A stretch of 64,000 bases of DNA from Polynucleobacter sp. TUM22923. GTDB taxonomy: Bacteria > Pseudomonadota > Gammaproteobacteria > Burkholderiales > Burkholderiaceae. How positions within the stretch are numbered: position 1 is the first letter of the stretch; each line of letters opens with the position of its first letter. This document shows, piece by piece, positions 39,144 through 49,435 of the stretch. The stretch spans positions 124,001 to 188,000 of the forward strand of contig NZ_AP027274.1 in the NCBI RefSeq assembly GCF_030295705.1, in the 5' to 3' direction. Both the position numbers and the translations under genes were made by a program. Below the pieces are notes generated by a model. The model was not told where the DNA came from, searched no databases, and saw only the letters and a list, made by a program, of their open reading frames with translations.

Positions 39144-40484
39144 ATGGAATTTGAAATGTTAGATCAAGAAATGGCCGGAAAAACCATTATCAAAGTGGTT
39201 GGAGTCGGTGGCGCTGGCGGCAATGCTGTTCAGCATATGATTCGTCGTGGTGTGAACGGCGTAGAGTTTATTTGCATGAACACCGATGCCGGCGCATTAC
39301 AGCGTTCTGAGGCCTCTGTGAATTTGCAACTAGGTTCTAGCGGTCTCGGCGCCGGCGCAAAGCCTGAAATCGGTGCAGCCTCTGCTGAAGAAGCAAGAGC
39401 GCGCATTGCAGATACATTACAGGGTGCGCATATGGTGTTCATTACTGCGGGTATGGGTGGTGGAACTGGTACTGGTGCAGCACCAATCGTTGCACAAGTC
39501 GCGAAAGAGATGGGCATTTTGACGGTGGGCGTCATTAGTAAGCCATTTGATTTCGAGGGTGTTAAGCGCCTAAAGGTTGCAGAAAACGGTGCGGCTGAGC
39601 TGGAGTCTTATGTTGATTCTTTGATTGTGGTTCTCAATGAAAAACTCTTCGAAGTGATGGGTGAGGATGCTGAGTTTGATAAAGCATTTGCTTGCGCTGA
39701 TGATGTGTTGCATAACGCGGTTTCTGGTATTGCAGAGATCATCAATGTACAAGGCTTAATTAACGTCGACTTTGAAGACGTAAAGACAGTCATGGGCGAG
39801 CAGGGTAAAGCCATGATGGGTACAGCAACAGTTTCCGGTATGGATCGTGCGCGCTTGGCTGCAGAAGCGGCAGTTGCATCTCCATTGCTAGAGGGTGTTG
39901 ATCTTTCTGGAGCGCGTGGCGTGTTAGTAAATATTACTGCTAGCCGCTCATTAAAACTGTCTGAAACACGTGAGGTGATGGCTGCGATTCGTGGTTATGC
40001 TGCTGATGATGCAACCGTTATTTTCGGTACCGTGTATGACGGGAGCTTAGGTGATGCATTAAGGGTAACGGTAGTAGCTACTGGCTTAAATAATCCCCAA
40101 GCACGGCAACATCATCAACCAGAAGTGGTTTGGAGACAAGCAACAGGAACTCATGATGCTATGCCAACCATGGCTGATTTAAATAGCTTTGCCCCATCAA
40201 GTGCATCTGCAGCAATGACGAGGGTCAGTATCGACTCAGCGTTAGGTACTAATGCTGGAATGGCCGTGGTAGGTGCAAGTAATGCATCTTCAATGCCAGT
40301 GCAGCCTGCAGCCAGTGGGGTTGATTACAGTCAATATGATTTGCCACGTGTGTTCCGTAGTTCACGAGAGGCTACACCTGCACCTACATTGGGTGCTGAT
40401 AGCTCACCTCAGGCAAGAACTATGCTGGATAAAGGCGCTGATTATTATGAAATACCAGCCTTTTTACGAAAACAAGCAGATTAA
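39144..40484 (+). CDS. ftsZ: Cell division protein FtsZ
   Basis: Tubulin-like GTPase forming the Z ring. The tubulin signature GGGTGTG is at residues 105-111, the N-terminal nucleotide loop is GVGGAGGNAV, and the T7-loop segment is VDFEDV. After a variable linker of roughly 110 residues, the conserved C-terminal peptide YEIPAFLRKQAD closes the protein. 446 residues. A strong Shine-Dalgarno TGGAGGG precedes the ATG. Confidence 0.98.
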   Translation: MEFEMLDQEMAGKTIIKVVGVGGAGGNAVQHMIRRGVNGVEFICMNTDAGALQRSEASVNLQLGSSGLGAGAKPEIGAASAEEARARIADTLQGAHMVFITAGMGGGTGTGAAPIVAQVAKEMGILTVGVISKPFDFEGVKRLKVAENGAAELESYVDSLIVVLNEKLFEVMGEDAEFDKAFACADDVLHNAVSGIAEIINVQGLINVDFEDVKTVMGEQGKAMMGTATVSGMDRARLAAEAAVASPLLEGVDLSGARGVLVNITASRSLKLSETREVMAAIRGYAADDATVIFGTVYDGSLGDALRVTVVATGLNNPQARQHHQPEVVWRQATGTHDAMPTMADLNSFAPSSASAAMTRVSIDSALGTNAGMAVVGASNASSMPVQPAASGVDYSQYDLPRVFRSSREATPAPTLGADSSPQARTMLDKGADYYEIPAFLRKQAD

Positions 40485-40520
40485 ACTATTGCTTGATGTA
40501 ATGGTAAGTTACAAAATGCC

Positions 40521-40555
40521 AGCGCGGCGCCCCTCCGGACGACGAATCCCGCGCT
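40521..40555 (+). other. GC-rich inverted repeat between ftsZ and the peroxiredoxin gene
   Basis: AGCGCGG (40521-40527) and CCGCGCT (40549-40555) form a seven-base-pair stem with a 21-base loop in otherwise AT-rich sequence. There is no T run after it, so it is not a classical terminator; it may attenuate or stabilise the ftsZ transcript. Confidence 0.4.
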
Positions 40556-40595
40556 AGCGTTGGCAGATTTATGACGACTATTTAATGGAGATTTT

Positions 40596-41096
40596 ATGAT
40601 TGCAGTTGGACAGAAGTTACCTAATGCTACTTTGTACGAATTTTTAGATGAGGCGACTGAAGGTTGCTCCATCGGACCTAATGCGTTCGAAGTTGAAAAA
40701 TTGACTGCTGGTAAAACAGTGGTGATCTTTGCGTTGCCTGGTGCATTTACGCCTACTTGCTCCGCAAAACATGTTCCTGGATTTATTGAGCATTTTGACG
40801 CACTCAAAGCTAAGGGTGTGGACGAGATTTGGTGTGTGTCAGTAAATGATCCTTTTGTTATGGGTGCTTGGGGCCGCGATTTGAAGGTGGGCAATAAAGT
40901 GCGTATGCTAGGTGATGGTAGTGCGGAGTTCACTAAAAAATTAGGTATGGAGTTTGACCTGATTGCCCGTGGCTTAGGTGTTCGCTCACAACGCTACGCT
41001 ATGATTGTTCAAGATGGTGTGGTGAAAACGCTAGATCTCGAGGCACCAGGTAAGTTCGAGGTAAGCGACGCCGCTTCAGTATTAAAACAACTGTAA
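40596..41096 (+). CDS. Peroxiredoxin, Prx5 subfamily
   Basis: Thiol peroxidase reducing hydroperoxides. The 166-residue protein has the peroxidatic cysteine at Cys55 in FALPGAFTPTCSAKHVPGF and the conserved FVMGAWG and YAMIVQDGVV segments. The resolving partner is not fused. It has a good Shine-Dalgarno (TGGAGA) and sits between ftsZ and lpxC, an arrangement I recall from other Burkholderiales. Confidence 0.93.
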   Translation: MIAVGQKLPNATLYEFLDEATEGCSIGPNAFEVEKLTAGKTVVIFALPGAFTPTCSAKHVPGFIEHFDALKAKGVDEIWCVSVNDPFVMGAWGRDLKVGNKVRMLGDGSAEFTKKLGMEFDLIARGLGVRSQRYAMIVQDGVVKTLDLEAPGKFEVSDAASVLKQL

Positions 41097-41121
41097 GTAA
41101 TTATTCCTGAGTAAATAAAGC

Positions 41122-42036
41122 ATGATGAAACAACGCACAATTGCTGCCCCGATCAAAACTGTCGGTATTGGTTTGCATTCGGGTCGCAAGGTTACCTTGT
41201 CGATTAAGCCGGCCCCTATTAACTCAGGAATTTTATTTGTTCGGGTAGATACTCCAGCGCAGTCAGTCGTGCCAGCCACTGCGCTAGCTGTATGTGATAC
41301 GCGCCTTGCGTCTGTTATTCAAAATGAGGGTGTGCGCGTTTCTACTGTCGAGCATTTACTCTCAGCCTGTGCAGGACTGGGCCTTGACAATCTCATCATT
41401 GAGTTAGATGGTGAAGAAGTGCCCATCATGGACGGTAGCGCTGCTTCATTTTTGTTCTTGATAGAATCTGCTGGCATTGAAGAGCAGAATGCGGCCAGAC
41501 AATTTGTCGTTATTAAAAAACCAATTGAAGTAAGAGAGGGCGATAAGCTTGCTCGCTTAGAGCCATTCTTTGGTTTTAAATTGGATTTCACAATTGACTT
41601 CAAGCATCCCGCCGTGGATAAGACGGGACAACGCTTTATTGTTGATTTTGCTGAGCATGCCTACCGTAGTGAAATCGGACGTGCACGCACCTTTGGGTTC
41701 GCACATGAGGTCGAAGCATTGCGGGAAATGGGTTTGGCAAGGGGCGGCAGTTTAGACAACGCCATTGTGTTAGATGAGCATCGCATCCTGAATAACGAAG
41801 AATTGCGTTATGAAGATGAGTTCGTAAGACATAAGATTTTGGATGCGATTGGGGATCTTTATTTAGTGGGTCACCCGATTGTTGGATCTTATATTGCAGA
41901 AAAGTCAGGCCATGCTTTGAATAATGCTTTACTGCGAAAGCTTTTAGAAGACCCAAGTTCTTATGAGATTGATAGTTTTTCTGAAAATAAGGCACCAAAA
42001 GCCTATTCAAAAGAAAGCCAGCCCCTCTTTTTCTAA
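41122..42036 (+). CDS. lpxC: UDP-3-O-acyl-N-acetylglucosamine deacetylase
   Basis: Zinc deacetylase, committed step of lipid A synthesis. Motifs: [31 protein letters not shown] with zinc-binding His, the MDGSAASF segment, and [19 protein letters not shown] with the remaining metal and catalytic residues. 304 residues. Start may be 41122 or the next codon 41125. Convergent with dciA, 17 bases apart. Confidence 0.97.
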   Translation: MMKQRTIAAPIKTVGIGLHSGRKVTLSIKPAPINSGILFVRVDTPAQSVVPATALAVCDTRLASVIQNEGVRVSTVEHLLSACAGLGLDNLIIELDGEEVPIMDGSAASFLFLIESAGIEEQNAARQFVVIKKPIEVREGDKLARLEPFFGFKLDFTIDFKHPAVDKTGQRFIVDFAEHAYRSEIGRARTFGFAHEVEALREMGLARGGSLDNAIVLDEHRILNNEELRYEDEFVRHKILDAIGDLYLVGHPIVGSYIAEKSGHALNNALLRKLLEDPSSYEIDSFSENKAPKAYSKESQPLFF

Positions 42037-42053
42037 CTCCTTAGGCTCCCAAA

Positions 42054-42557
42054 TTACTTCGGTTTACTCTGAAGCAGTCGTTCGACCGCCTTGCGCAATT
42101 CTGAATCCGGGGCTAACTTCTCTAGCAATGACTCCCAAGAAGCTCTTGCCACAGGGTTAAATCCTTTTGCACGTTCAGTGGTCTTGCGAGCGGTTTGGGG
42201 CTTAATCTCCCAGCTTGCTGGTGCAGGTTTTGTGCGAACTTTAATGGCTGAGCAAATGACCCCATTTTTGGATAACTCATTGATTAAGCTAGGTAAAATC
42301 TGCTGAAGGCGAGTAGCAATGCTAGCTCCACTGACTAATAAAAAGAGCTCATTTTGACCTCCTGATCTCCAGCCTGGCTCAATTTTTGGGCTTAGGTGGT
42401 CTAAATCCAGCGTAGTCAAAGCAGACTTTAGGGCCACTTTGAGCCGAACTAAATCCTCTGTCTTGGCTAAAATTCCCCCAAGACCCTCAGAATGACGAAG
42501 ATAGTCGAGCCATTCATGGGCTGCTTTCTTGCGAGGGGGCTTAGGTGCAAAGTTCAT
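42054..42557 (-). CDS. DUF721 / DciA-family protein
   Basis: Protein of 167 residues. The DUF721 core spans about residues 25-110 and is followed by a charged tail. DciA is the ancestral loader of the replicative helicase in bacteria lacking DnaC, and betaproteobacteria usually keep such a gene between lpxC and secA, as here. Assignment is by position and pattern (VSGASIATRLQQILPSLINEL); sequence similarity is modest, so the helicase-loader role is inferred. Confidence 0.75.
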   Translation of the reverse strand: MNFAPKPPRKKAAHEWLDYLRHSEGLGGILAKTEDLVRLKVALKSALTTLDLDHLSPKIEPGWRSGGQNELFLLVSGASIATRLQQILPSLINELSKNGVICSAIKVRTKPAPASWEIKPQTARKTTERAKGFNPVARASWESLLEKLAPDSELRKAVERLLQSKPK

Positions 42558-42612
42558 GGGTAAAAGAGGGTACGGGTGATAAACTCAAGGTCTTAATTTA
42601 CTTCAATATCCC

Positions 42613-45378
42613 ATGGTAATCGGTCTTCTAAAAACCCTGGTCGGCAGTCGAAACGACCGCTTATTAAAACAGTATCGCAAGGTGGTTGCCAAAGTTAGTG
42701 CTTTCGAGCCTAGCCTGCAAGCTTTGGATGATGCTGCACTTCAAGCTAAAACTGCTGAGTTTAAATCTCGTCTAGCATCCGGCGAATCGCTCGATAGCAT
42801 CACTCCGGAAGCTTTTGCTGTCGTGCGTGAAGCCAGCTCCCGAGTAATGAAGATGCGCCACTTTGACTCGCAGATTATGGGTGGTCTAGCACTGCATCAG
42901 GGCAAGATTGCTGAAATGGGTACAGGAGAGGGCAAAACGCTCACCGCAACACTTCCTGTTTATCTCAATGCATTAAGTGGCAATGGTGTGCACGTTGTAA
43001 CCGTGAACGATTACTTGGCTCAGCGTGATGCTGAGTGGATGGCAACTCTCTATAACTTTTTAGGGATGAAGGTCGGCGTGAATCTGTCACAAATGGATCA
43101 CACCACTAAGCATGAGGCTTACGCTGCTGACATTACTTACGGAACCAATAATGAGTTTGGTTTTGACTACTTACGCGACAATATGGTCCAGGATCTCGGC
43201 CAGCGCGTGCAGCGCGGCTTAGCTTATGCCATTGTTGACGAAGTAGACTCTATTCTGATTGATGAGGCACGTACTCCATTAATCATCTCCGGTCAGGCAG
43301 AAGATCATACGGACCTCTACTTAAAGATTAATGCTTTACCAGCATATTTAGAATTGCAAATTGGTGAAGAAAAAGCAGATGGTACTGGAGTTAAAAAACC
43401 TGGCGATTATTGGGTAGATGAAAAAACACAACAAGTCTATTTAACAGAGCAAGGGCACGACAAGGCAGAAACGGCTTTAGTCGAGCTAGGCGCGTTAAAT
43501 GATGGCAATTCTTTATATGCCCCACAAAATATTACTCTGATGCACCATGTGTATGCAGCGCTTCGTGCGCATACCTTGTATCACCGAGATCAACAGTACG
43601 TTGTTCAGAACAATGAAGTCATCATCGTCGATGAATTTACTGGACGATTAATGCAGGGGCGCCGCTGGTCGGACGGCTTACATCAGGCGGTAGAAGCTAA
43701 GGAAGGTGTACCGATTCAGAATGAGAATCAGACACTAGCAACGATTACGTTCCAGAATTATTTCCGTATGTATGGCAAGTTGGCGGGAATGACCGGTACT
43801 GCAGATACTGAGGCTTATGAATTCAAGGAGATCTATAGTCTTGAAACAGTGGTGATGCCGCCCAATCGCATCAGCCAAAGAAAAGATCGTCAAGACCAAA
43901 TTTATAAAACGTCTCGTGAGCGTTACGACGCAGTCATTAGAGATATCGAAGATTGCTATAAGCGGGGACAGCCAGTATTGGTTGGAACCACTTCAATTGA
44001 AAACTCTGAATTAATTGCGGGTATTTTGGACAAGAGCCAGTTGCCGCATCAGGTCTTGAATGCCAAGCAACATGCACGTGAAGCCGAGATTATTGCTCAG
44101 GCTGGCCGGCCTAAGATGATCACTATTGCCACCAATATGGCTGGTCGTGGAACCGATATTGTGTTGGGCGGCAATGTAGGCAAACAATCTTCTTTAATTG
44201 AAGCGGATGATCAGTTTTCAGAGGCTGAAAAATCAAGCAAGATTAAGGCCTTACAAGATGAGTGGCAAAGTTTGCATGATCAAGTATTGAGTGCTGGCGG
44301 CTTACACATCATTGGTACAGAGCGCCACGAAAGTCGTCGTATTGACAACCAATTGCGTGGCCGTTCTGGACGTCAGGGTGATCCTGGATCTTCCCGTTTC
44401 TACCTTTCCTTGGATGATTCCCTTCTCCGTATTTTTGCTGGAGAACGTTTGCGGGCTGTGATGGATCGTCTCAAAATGCCAGATGGCGAGCCTATTGAAG
44501 CTGGTATGGTGACTCGCTCTATTGAGTCTGCACAACGCAAGGTAGAGGGTCGCAACTTTGATATTCGTAAGCAGTTGTTGGAATACGACGATGTGGCGAA
44601 TGATCAGCGTAAGGAAACATATCGCTTACGAAATGAAGTGTTGGAGAGTAGTGATGCCGGTGATTTAATTGCTAACCTACGTGAAGATGTGTTGCGGAGT
44701 ATTTGTGGCTTGTATGTTCCGCTGGAGTCGATGGAAGAGCAGTGGGATTTAGTAGAGCTTGAGAAAGTACTGGCGAGCGATTGGGGTCTCACTCTTGATC
44801 TGAAGAATTGGGTTGAGAATTCTGCATCGGTTGATGATGCTCAGATTGTTGATAGGGTGTTACAGACCGCAAACGAAGTGTATGACGCCAAAGTAGAACT
44901 TTCTGGTCGAGCCTCTTTTGCTGGTTTTGAACGCTCTGTTTTGCTCTATAGTTTGGATACCCATTGGCGTGAACATTTAGCCGCCTTGGACCATTTGCGT
45001 CAGGGTATTCATTTGCGCGGCTACGCCCAAAAAGATCCAAAGCAAGAGTATCGTCGCGAGGCATTTGAGTTGTATGGCGAATTGCTGAATGTGATTAAGA
45101 ATGATGTTGTCAAAAGCATCATGACCGTGCAGATCCGTAGTGCAAGCGAATTAGATGAGGCTGCCGAGTCAATGAATGAAGACCTTGCTAGGCTTTCTGA
45201 CGTTCAATACCAACATGCCAACGCCGATAATGAAATTGCTGGATCAACGGGGGATCGTGGTGCAGCGATTGCTGTGACTCCTGCTCCTGCTCGAACTGGA
45301 CCAAAGATTGGTAGAAATGATCCTTGCCCTTGTGGTAGCGGTAAAAAATACAAGAGCTGTTGCGGCGCATTAGCTTAG
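42613..45378 (+). CDS. secA: Preprotein translocase ATPase SecA
   Basis: Motor of the Sec export pathway. Walker [20 protein letters not shown], the [20 protein letters not shown] region, the helicase region [15 protein letters not shown], and a C-terminal zinc motif [14 protein letters not shown] that binds SecB and lipids. 921 residues, full length. A weak hairpin follows at 45396. Divergent from dciA with about 55 bases between. Confidence 0.98.
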   Translation: MVIGLLKTLVGSRNDRLLKQYRKVVAKVSAFEPSLQALDDAALQAKTAEFKSRLASGESLDSITPEAFAVVREASSRVMKMRHFDSQIMGGLALHQGKIAEMGTGEGKTLTATLPVYLNALSGNGVHVVTVNDYLAQRDAEWMATLYNFLGMKVGVNLSQMDHTTKHEAYAADITYGTNNEFGFDYLRDNMVQDLGQRVQRGLAYAIVDEVDSILIDEARTPLIISGQAEDHTDLYLKINALPAYLELQIGEEKADGTGVKKPGDYWVDEKTQQVYLTEQGHDKAETALVELGALNDGNSLYAPQNITLMHHVYAALRAHTLYHRDQQYVVQNNEVIIVDEFTGRLMQGRRWSDGLHQAVEAKEGVPIQNENQTLATITFQNYFRMYGKLAGMTGTADTEAYEFKEIYSLETVVMPPNRISQRKDRQDQIYKTSRERYDAVIRDIEDCYKRGQPVLVGTTSIENSELIAGILDKSQLPHQVLNAKQHAREAEIIAQAGRPKMITIATNMAGRGTDIVLGGNVGKQSSLIEADDQFSEAEKSSKIKALQDEWQSLHDQVLSAGGLHIIGTERHESRRIDNQLRGRSGRQGDPGSSRFYLSLDDSLLRIFAGERLRAVMDRLKMPDGEPIEAGMVTRSIESAQRKVEGRNFDIRKQLLEYDDVANDQRKETYRLRNEVLESSDAGDLIANLREDVLRSICGLYVPLESMEEQWDLVELEKVLASDWGLTLDLKNWVENSASVDDAQIVDRVLQTANEVYDAKVELSGRASFAGFERSVLLYSLDTHWREHLAALDHLRQGIHLRGYAQKDPKQEYRREAFELYGELLNVIKNDVVKSIMTVQIRSASELDEAAESMNEDLARLSDVQYQHANADNEIAGSTGDRGAAIAVTPAPARTGPKIGRNDPCPCGSGKKYKSCCGALA

Positions 45379-45395
45379 ATTGCATATTAGTACAT

Positions 45396-45421
45396 AAGAG
45401 CTGCCAGATTAGGCGGCTCTT
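45396..45421 (+). terminator. Hairpin after secA
   Basis: AAGAGCTGCC and GGCGGCTCTT pair over ten positions with one G-U and a six-base loop. There is no T-tract after it, so efficiency is doubtful. Confidence 0.45.
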
Positions 45422-45448
45422 GAATGCCTCATCTACAATTGTCAAATC

Positions 45449-46684
45449 ATGACAGTGAACTTACCTCTCCCCCAAAAAGACCAACTTAAGCCAGTCAAAG
45501 GCTTTCGGATGGGTATTGCTCAAGCCGGTATCAAAAAAGCGAACCGCAAAGATTTGCTGGTGATGACATTAGTGCCGGGATCGCAGGTCGCTGGTGTTTT
45601 CACACTCAATCGGTTTTGCGCTGCCCCTGTTCAAGTTTGTCGTGAGCATTTGGCTCAGAATGGTGAGCATGGTGAAATTCTTGCCTTAGTGGTCAATACT
45701 GGCAATGCCAATGCAGGAACTGGTGAGCAAGGCATGAAAGATGCTTTAGCTACTTGTAAGGCGCTCGCCCAAGATTTAAAACTAAACCCAGAACAGATTC
45801 TGCCTTTTTCAACCGGAGTCATTCTAGAGCCACTCCCCATTGAAAAAATCATCAACAATCTACCCAAGGCAGTAGCTAATTTGGATGAAGGCCATTGGCT
45901 TGATGCTGCTGAGGCCATCATGACAACCGATACCCAACCTAAGGCGAGTTCGATCACGGTGCAAACATCTGCAGGCCCTGTCACGATGACCGGTATTTGC
46001 AAGGGTGCAGGAATGATTCATCCGAATATGGCAACCATGCTTGGCTTCATCGCGATGGATGCTGGTTTTGCCCCTGGCCTACTTGCTGCACTAACCCGTG
46101 AGGTAGCAGACCTATCCTTTAATGCAATTACGATTGATGGCGATACCTCAACAAATGATTCCTTTATCGTGATGGCAACAGGCCAGGCGTTAGTCGATAT
46201 TCAGTCTGTGGATGATGAGAACTATCGTCTTGTACGCAACGCTTTAATTACGCTGGCTCAGCAGTTGGCGAAAATGATTGTAAGAGATGGTGAAGGTGCG
46301 ACAAAGTTCATAACCATTGATGTAGGCGGTGGTAAGACGGCACAAGAATGCCGTCTTGTAGCAGAAGCAGTAGCTCACTCACCTTTGGTGAAGACAGCTT
46401 TTTTTGCTAGTGATCCAAACTTGGGCCGCATTCTGGCGGCGATTGGTTATGCTGGGATTACGGATCTTGATGTGGACCAAGTGCAGATGTGGCTTGGGGA
46501 TGTTTGGGTGGCAAAAGATGGTGGACGCAATCCAGATTACCAAGAGGCGGATGGTCAAAGAGTAATGCAGGCCCCAGAAATCACCATCAAAATTGATTTA
46601 GGTAGGGGCTCTGCGCAGCAAACTATGTGGACCTGTGATTTATCACATGAATACGTCTCTATCAACGCCGATTACCGCTCATAA
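45449..46684 (+). CDS. argJ: Bifunctional glutamate N-acetyltransferase / amino-acid acetyltransferase
   Basis: Recycles the acetyl group in arginine synthesis. ArgJ precursors self-cleave before a threonine; the site [16 protein letters not shown] is present (Thr near residue 199), as are GNANAGTG near the N-terminus and [10 protein letters not shown] in the beta chain. 411 residues. TACAAT nine bases before the ATG and lack of a Shine-Dalgarno suggest a near-leaderless mRNA. Confidence 0.96.
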   Translation: MTVNLPLPQKDQLKPVKGFRMGIAQAGIKKANRKDLLVMTLVPGSQVAGVFTLNRFCAAPVQVCREHLAQNGEHGEILALVVNTGNANAGTGEQGMKDALATCKALAQDLKLNPEQILPFSTGVILEPLPIEKIINNLPKAVANLDEGHWLDAAEAIMTTDTQPKASSITVQTSAGPVTMTGICKGAGMIHPNMATMLGFIAMDAGFAPGLLAALTREVADLSFNAITIDGDTSTNDSFIVMATGQALVDIQSVDDENYRLVRNALITLAQQLAKMIVRDGEGATKFITIDVGGGKTAQECRLVAEAVAHSPLVKTAFFASDPNLGRILAAIGYAGITDLDVDQVQMWLGDVWVAKDGGRNPDYQEADGQRVMQAPEITIKIDLGRGSAQQTMWTCDLSHEYVSINADYRS

Positions 46685-46695
46685 CAAGATCCTCT

Positions 46696-47556
46696 ATGAA
46701 TGAAAAATTAGACCAACTCTTAAGTCATCTTGAAACATTTTTACCAAAGCAGTTGACTCAAGAGCAATGGACGTCCACTACAGCCTTTAGATGGCGTCGG
46801 CGTGATAGTATTTTTGGGAGTATTGGATTTTTGCAACCCGTCAAGCATGTGGCAGACATTTCATTTGATGACCTTAAAAACATTGATCGTCAGCGTGATT
46901 CAATTCGAGACAATACGAAAAATTTTATTCTCGGAAAACCAGCGAATAATATTTTATTAACAGGTGCACGCGGCACTGGAAAGTCTTCCCTCATTAAAGC
47001 TAGCTTGCATGAATTCGCAAGTCAGGGCTTACGCTTGGTGGAGGTAGAAAAAGAGCACTTAGCCGATTTAGCCGACATCACAGAGTTATTGGCTGATAGA
47101 CCAGAGCGTTTTATTATTTTTTGTGATGACCTCTCATTTGAGGATGGTGAATCGGGCTACAAAGCCATGAAGTCTGCATTGGATGGTTCGGTATCAGCTC
47201 AGGTCGATAATATTTTGATTTACGCCACATCGAATCGGCGTCATTTATTGCCCGAGTATATGAAAGACAACCTGACATATGCACATAGTGATGACGGAGA
47301 GATTCACCCGGGTGAGGTGGTAGAGGAGAAAATTTCTTTATCTGAGCGATTTGGCTTATGGCTGTCGTTCTATCCACCAAAACAAGATGAATACCTTGGC
47401 ATTGTTGCGCATTGGCTGGCTCATTTTGGTTTGAGCGACAAGCAGATTGAAGCTGCTCGCGCAGAAGCATTAGTCTGGGCCTTAGAGCGTGGCTCACGCT
47501 CGGGTCGAGTAGCTTGGCAATTTGCTAAGCATTGGGCTGGCTTACATGCCACATAA
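46696..47556 (+). CDS. ATP-binding protein, DUF815 family
   Basis: AAA-type P-loop ATPase of unknown role, 286 residues. Walker A is LLTGARGTGKSSLIKASL and a Walker-B-like stretch is RFIIFCDDLSFEDGE, followed by a sensor-like IYATSNRRHLLPEYM. These are the hallmarks of DUF815. It lies between argJ and the Nudix gene, 11 and 12 bases away, as in other betaproteobacteria. Confidence 0.9.
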   Translation: MNEKLDQLLSHLETFLPKQLTQEQWTSTTAFRWRRRDSIFGSIGFLQPVKHVADISFDDLKNIDRQRDSIRDNTKNFILGKPANNILLTGARGTGKSSLIKASLHEFASQGLRLVEVEKEHLADLADITELLADRPERFIIFCDDLSFEDGESGYKAMKSALDGSVSAQVDNILIYATSNRRHLLPEYMKDNLTYAHSDDGEIHPGEVVEEKISLSERFGLWLSFYPPKQDEYLGIVAHWLAHFGLSDKQIEAARAEALVWALERGSRSGRVAWQFAKHWAGLHAT

Positions 47557-47568
47557 CTTGAGACGCCC

Positions 47569-47988
47569 ATGAGTCAAGGCGACCGTCCGATTACTGAGGT
47601 GGCTGCAGGGATTCTATTAGATTCTGAGGGTCGATATTTATTAGGCCAGCGTCCTGAAGGTAAGCCCTATGCAGGCTACTGGGAGGTCCCCGGTGGAAAA
47701 ATCGAAATTGGTGAGTCTGTCTTTGATGCACTTAAACGTGAATTACAAGAAGAGCTTGGCATTGACATTGATGCTAGCGAAGAGCTAACTGTTTTGGAGT
47801 ATGACTATCCACATGCTTATGTGCGTTTACATGTCAGTGTGATACGTCAATGGAGCGGGACTCCTACTGGGTGTGAGGGTCAGCAGCTGTCTTGGCAATT
47901 ACTTTCGGATCAAGCGCCTAGTGTTGAACCTTTGTTGCCTGCGGCTTGGCCGATGTTAGAAAAACTAAGAGGCTTACTGAAGACTTAA
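47569..47988 (+). CDS. Nudix hydrolase, MutT/8-oxo-dGTP diphosphatase type
   Basis: Probably sanitises oxidised nucleotides. The Nudix box is clear: GGKIEIGESVFDALKRELQEELGI (G-X5-E-X7-REUXEE-XGU pattern, about residues 43-66). The entry sequence AAGILLDSEGRYLLGQRPEGKPYAGYWEVPGG matches MutT proteins. 139 residues. The 3' end overlaps zapD by four bases, convergent. Confidence 0.92.
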   Translation: MSQGDRPITEVAAGILLDSEGRYLLGQRPEGKPYAGYWEVPGGKIEIGESVFDALKRELQEELGIDIDASEELTVLEYDYPHAYVRLHVSVIRQWSGTPTGCEGQQLSWQLLSDQAPSVEPLLPAAWPMLEKLRGLLKT

Positions 47989-48737
47989 AACTGGCAGAGC
48001 GTTAATCTAAATGGTACATCGTCACTTACCAGTTGCGGCTTACAATCTCGGTCAGTTTTCATAAAACGAATAGAGAGTAAATATTTGTTTGCGCTAATCT
48101 CAGAAAAGAGCAAATCATCTTCAACAGCAATCCGCATCAATTGATAGACCTTACCCGAAGGGGCTTGCTGAAATGATCCTTGGTGAGCAACGACATTTTT
48201 AGCTTCACCAGATTGACGTAGTAGGCGTAAAAATATTTGACAGGCCTCTTGCCATGGCAAAAGTGGCGCTACATATTTTTCTAATACTTCTCTGCGCTGG
48301 TTGGAGGGACTATTCTTCCAAGCATGGTAGCTAGGTAAATCTATTGGACTAGTTCCACCAGGAATATTCAGGCGTGTACGAATACCATTGAGCCACTCAC
48401 TTTCAGTAATCACAGCATTCGGTTTACCCATGGATCGATTGATATCTAGTGCGGCCTTATCGATATCTAAAATCGTTTGGGATAGCGCTTCTTGATCTAC
48501 TTTTTGAGATGACTTTAAGCCATTCAAAGTATATTTTTGACGCTCGAATTCTTTCAGGAGAAGGGATTTGATGTCACCACGAGAGCCGATATCACCCAAA
48601 TCGAACAGCATTGCGATGGCATTGTGATGAAGCTCAGGATCATCTGATCTAAGAAAGTGATTAAAGCGGGCGAACAGATACTCCAGCCGAAGCATGCTTC
48701 GAACGAGTTCGTTAAAGGGATATTCGTAGACGATCAC
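47985..48737 (-). CDS. zapD: Cell division protein ZapD
   Basis: FtsZ-bundling protein (DUF1342). Opens YEYPFNELVRSMLRLEYLF, as ZapD does, and continues with a helical body and a C-terminal beta portion (IRFMKTDRDCKPQ). 250 residues from a GTG start at 48737. It is the last gene of the CorC-pilBCD-coaE-zapD run. The yacG gene that usually follows zapD in betaproteobacteria is absent here. Confidence 0.93.
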   Translation of the reverse strand: MIVYEYPFNELVRSMLRLEYLFARFNHFLRSDDPELHHNAIAMLFDLGDIGSRGDIKSLLLKEFERQKYTLNGLKSSQKVDQEALSQTILDIDKAALDINRSMGKPNAVITESEWLNGIRTRLNIPGGTSPIDLPSYHAWKNSPSNQRREVLEKYVAPLLPWQEACQIFLRLLRQSGEAKNVVAHQGSFQQAPSGKVYQLMRIAVEDDLLFSEISANKYLLSIRFMKTDRDCKPQLVSDDVPFRLTLCQF

Positions 48738-48748
48738 AAGGCTCTATT

Positions 48749-49435
48749 CTATGATGAACCTGTGGTGCGATAACTAATTTTTAGTAGTTTTTGGTGCAGA
48801 TTGAGAACTGCTTTATTCAGGCTATCTAGATCACCTTGATTCTCAATGACTGCATTGGCACGAATAAGGCGCTCTTCTCGACTAGCTTGAGCATTCAGGA
48901 TGCCCTCTACTTCATCACGAGTCAGATTATTGCGCTGCATCACTCGCTCTATTTGGGTTTCTTTTGGGCAATCAACCACGACTAAATAGTCAATGAGTTT
49001 GATCCAGGTTCCAGACTCGATCAACAGTGGCACTGAAAATACTAGATATGGGACCTTTGTTGTCGATAGTGCTAATGCACGCTTAGCAGTTTCTTGGCGA
49101 ATCAGGGGGTGAGTAATGCCTTCGAGGGCTTGCCTGGCATCGGGATTCTTAAAAACTAGCTTACGCATTTGAAGCCGATTTAACGCTCCTGTGGCGTCGA
49201 TAAATTCAAGTCCAAATACCGCTTTAATCAATGGAATGGCACTTCCACCAGATGCAGTAATTTCATGAGAAATCAGATCGGTATCAATAATTCCAGCACC
49301 CAGCGCGCCAAGTTGATCGCTCACTAGGGTTTTTCCAGAGCCAATCCCGCCGGTTAGGCCGACCAAAGGAATATGCCCTTTTAGGATGCCTAAATCAATT
49401 TGGGCAGTAGTAGAGTTGGAATGATTTGAGGCCAT
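48749..49435 (-). CDS. coaE: Dephospho-CoA kinase
   Basis: Last step of coenzyme A synthesis. Walker A is GLTGGIGSGKTLVSDQL, with DTDLISHE and the LID-like region following; 228 residues including a 25-residue N-terminal extension. The ATG at 49435 overlaps pilD by 46 bases; no nearer start codon precedes the P-loop at a sensible distance. Confidence 0.95.
   Translation of the reverse strand: MASNHSNSTTAQIDLGILKGHIPLVGLTGGIGSGKTLVSDQLGALGAGIIDTDLISHEITASGGSAIPLIKAVFGLEFIDATGALNRLQMRKLVFKNPDARQALEGITHPLIRQETAKRALALSTTKVPYLVFSVPLLIESGTWIKLIDYLVVVDCPKETQIERVMQRNNLTRDEVEGILNAQASREERLIRANAVIENQGDLDSLNKAVLNLHQKLLKISYRTTGSS

Noticed and set aside
40481..40933. 150-codon minus-strand frame across the peroxiredoxin gene
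   Set aside because: Antisense to a clear Prx5 gene with the PTC active site; the translated protein has no domain pattern.
41636..42010. 124-codon minus-strand frame inside lpxC
   Set aside because: Shadow of lpxC; no motif, no promoter, no ribosome site.
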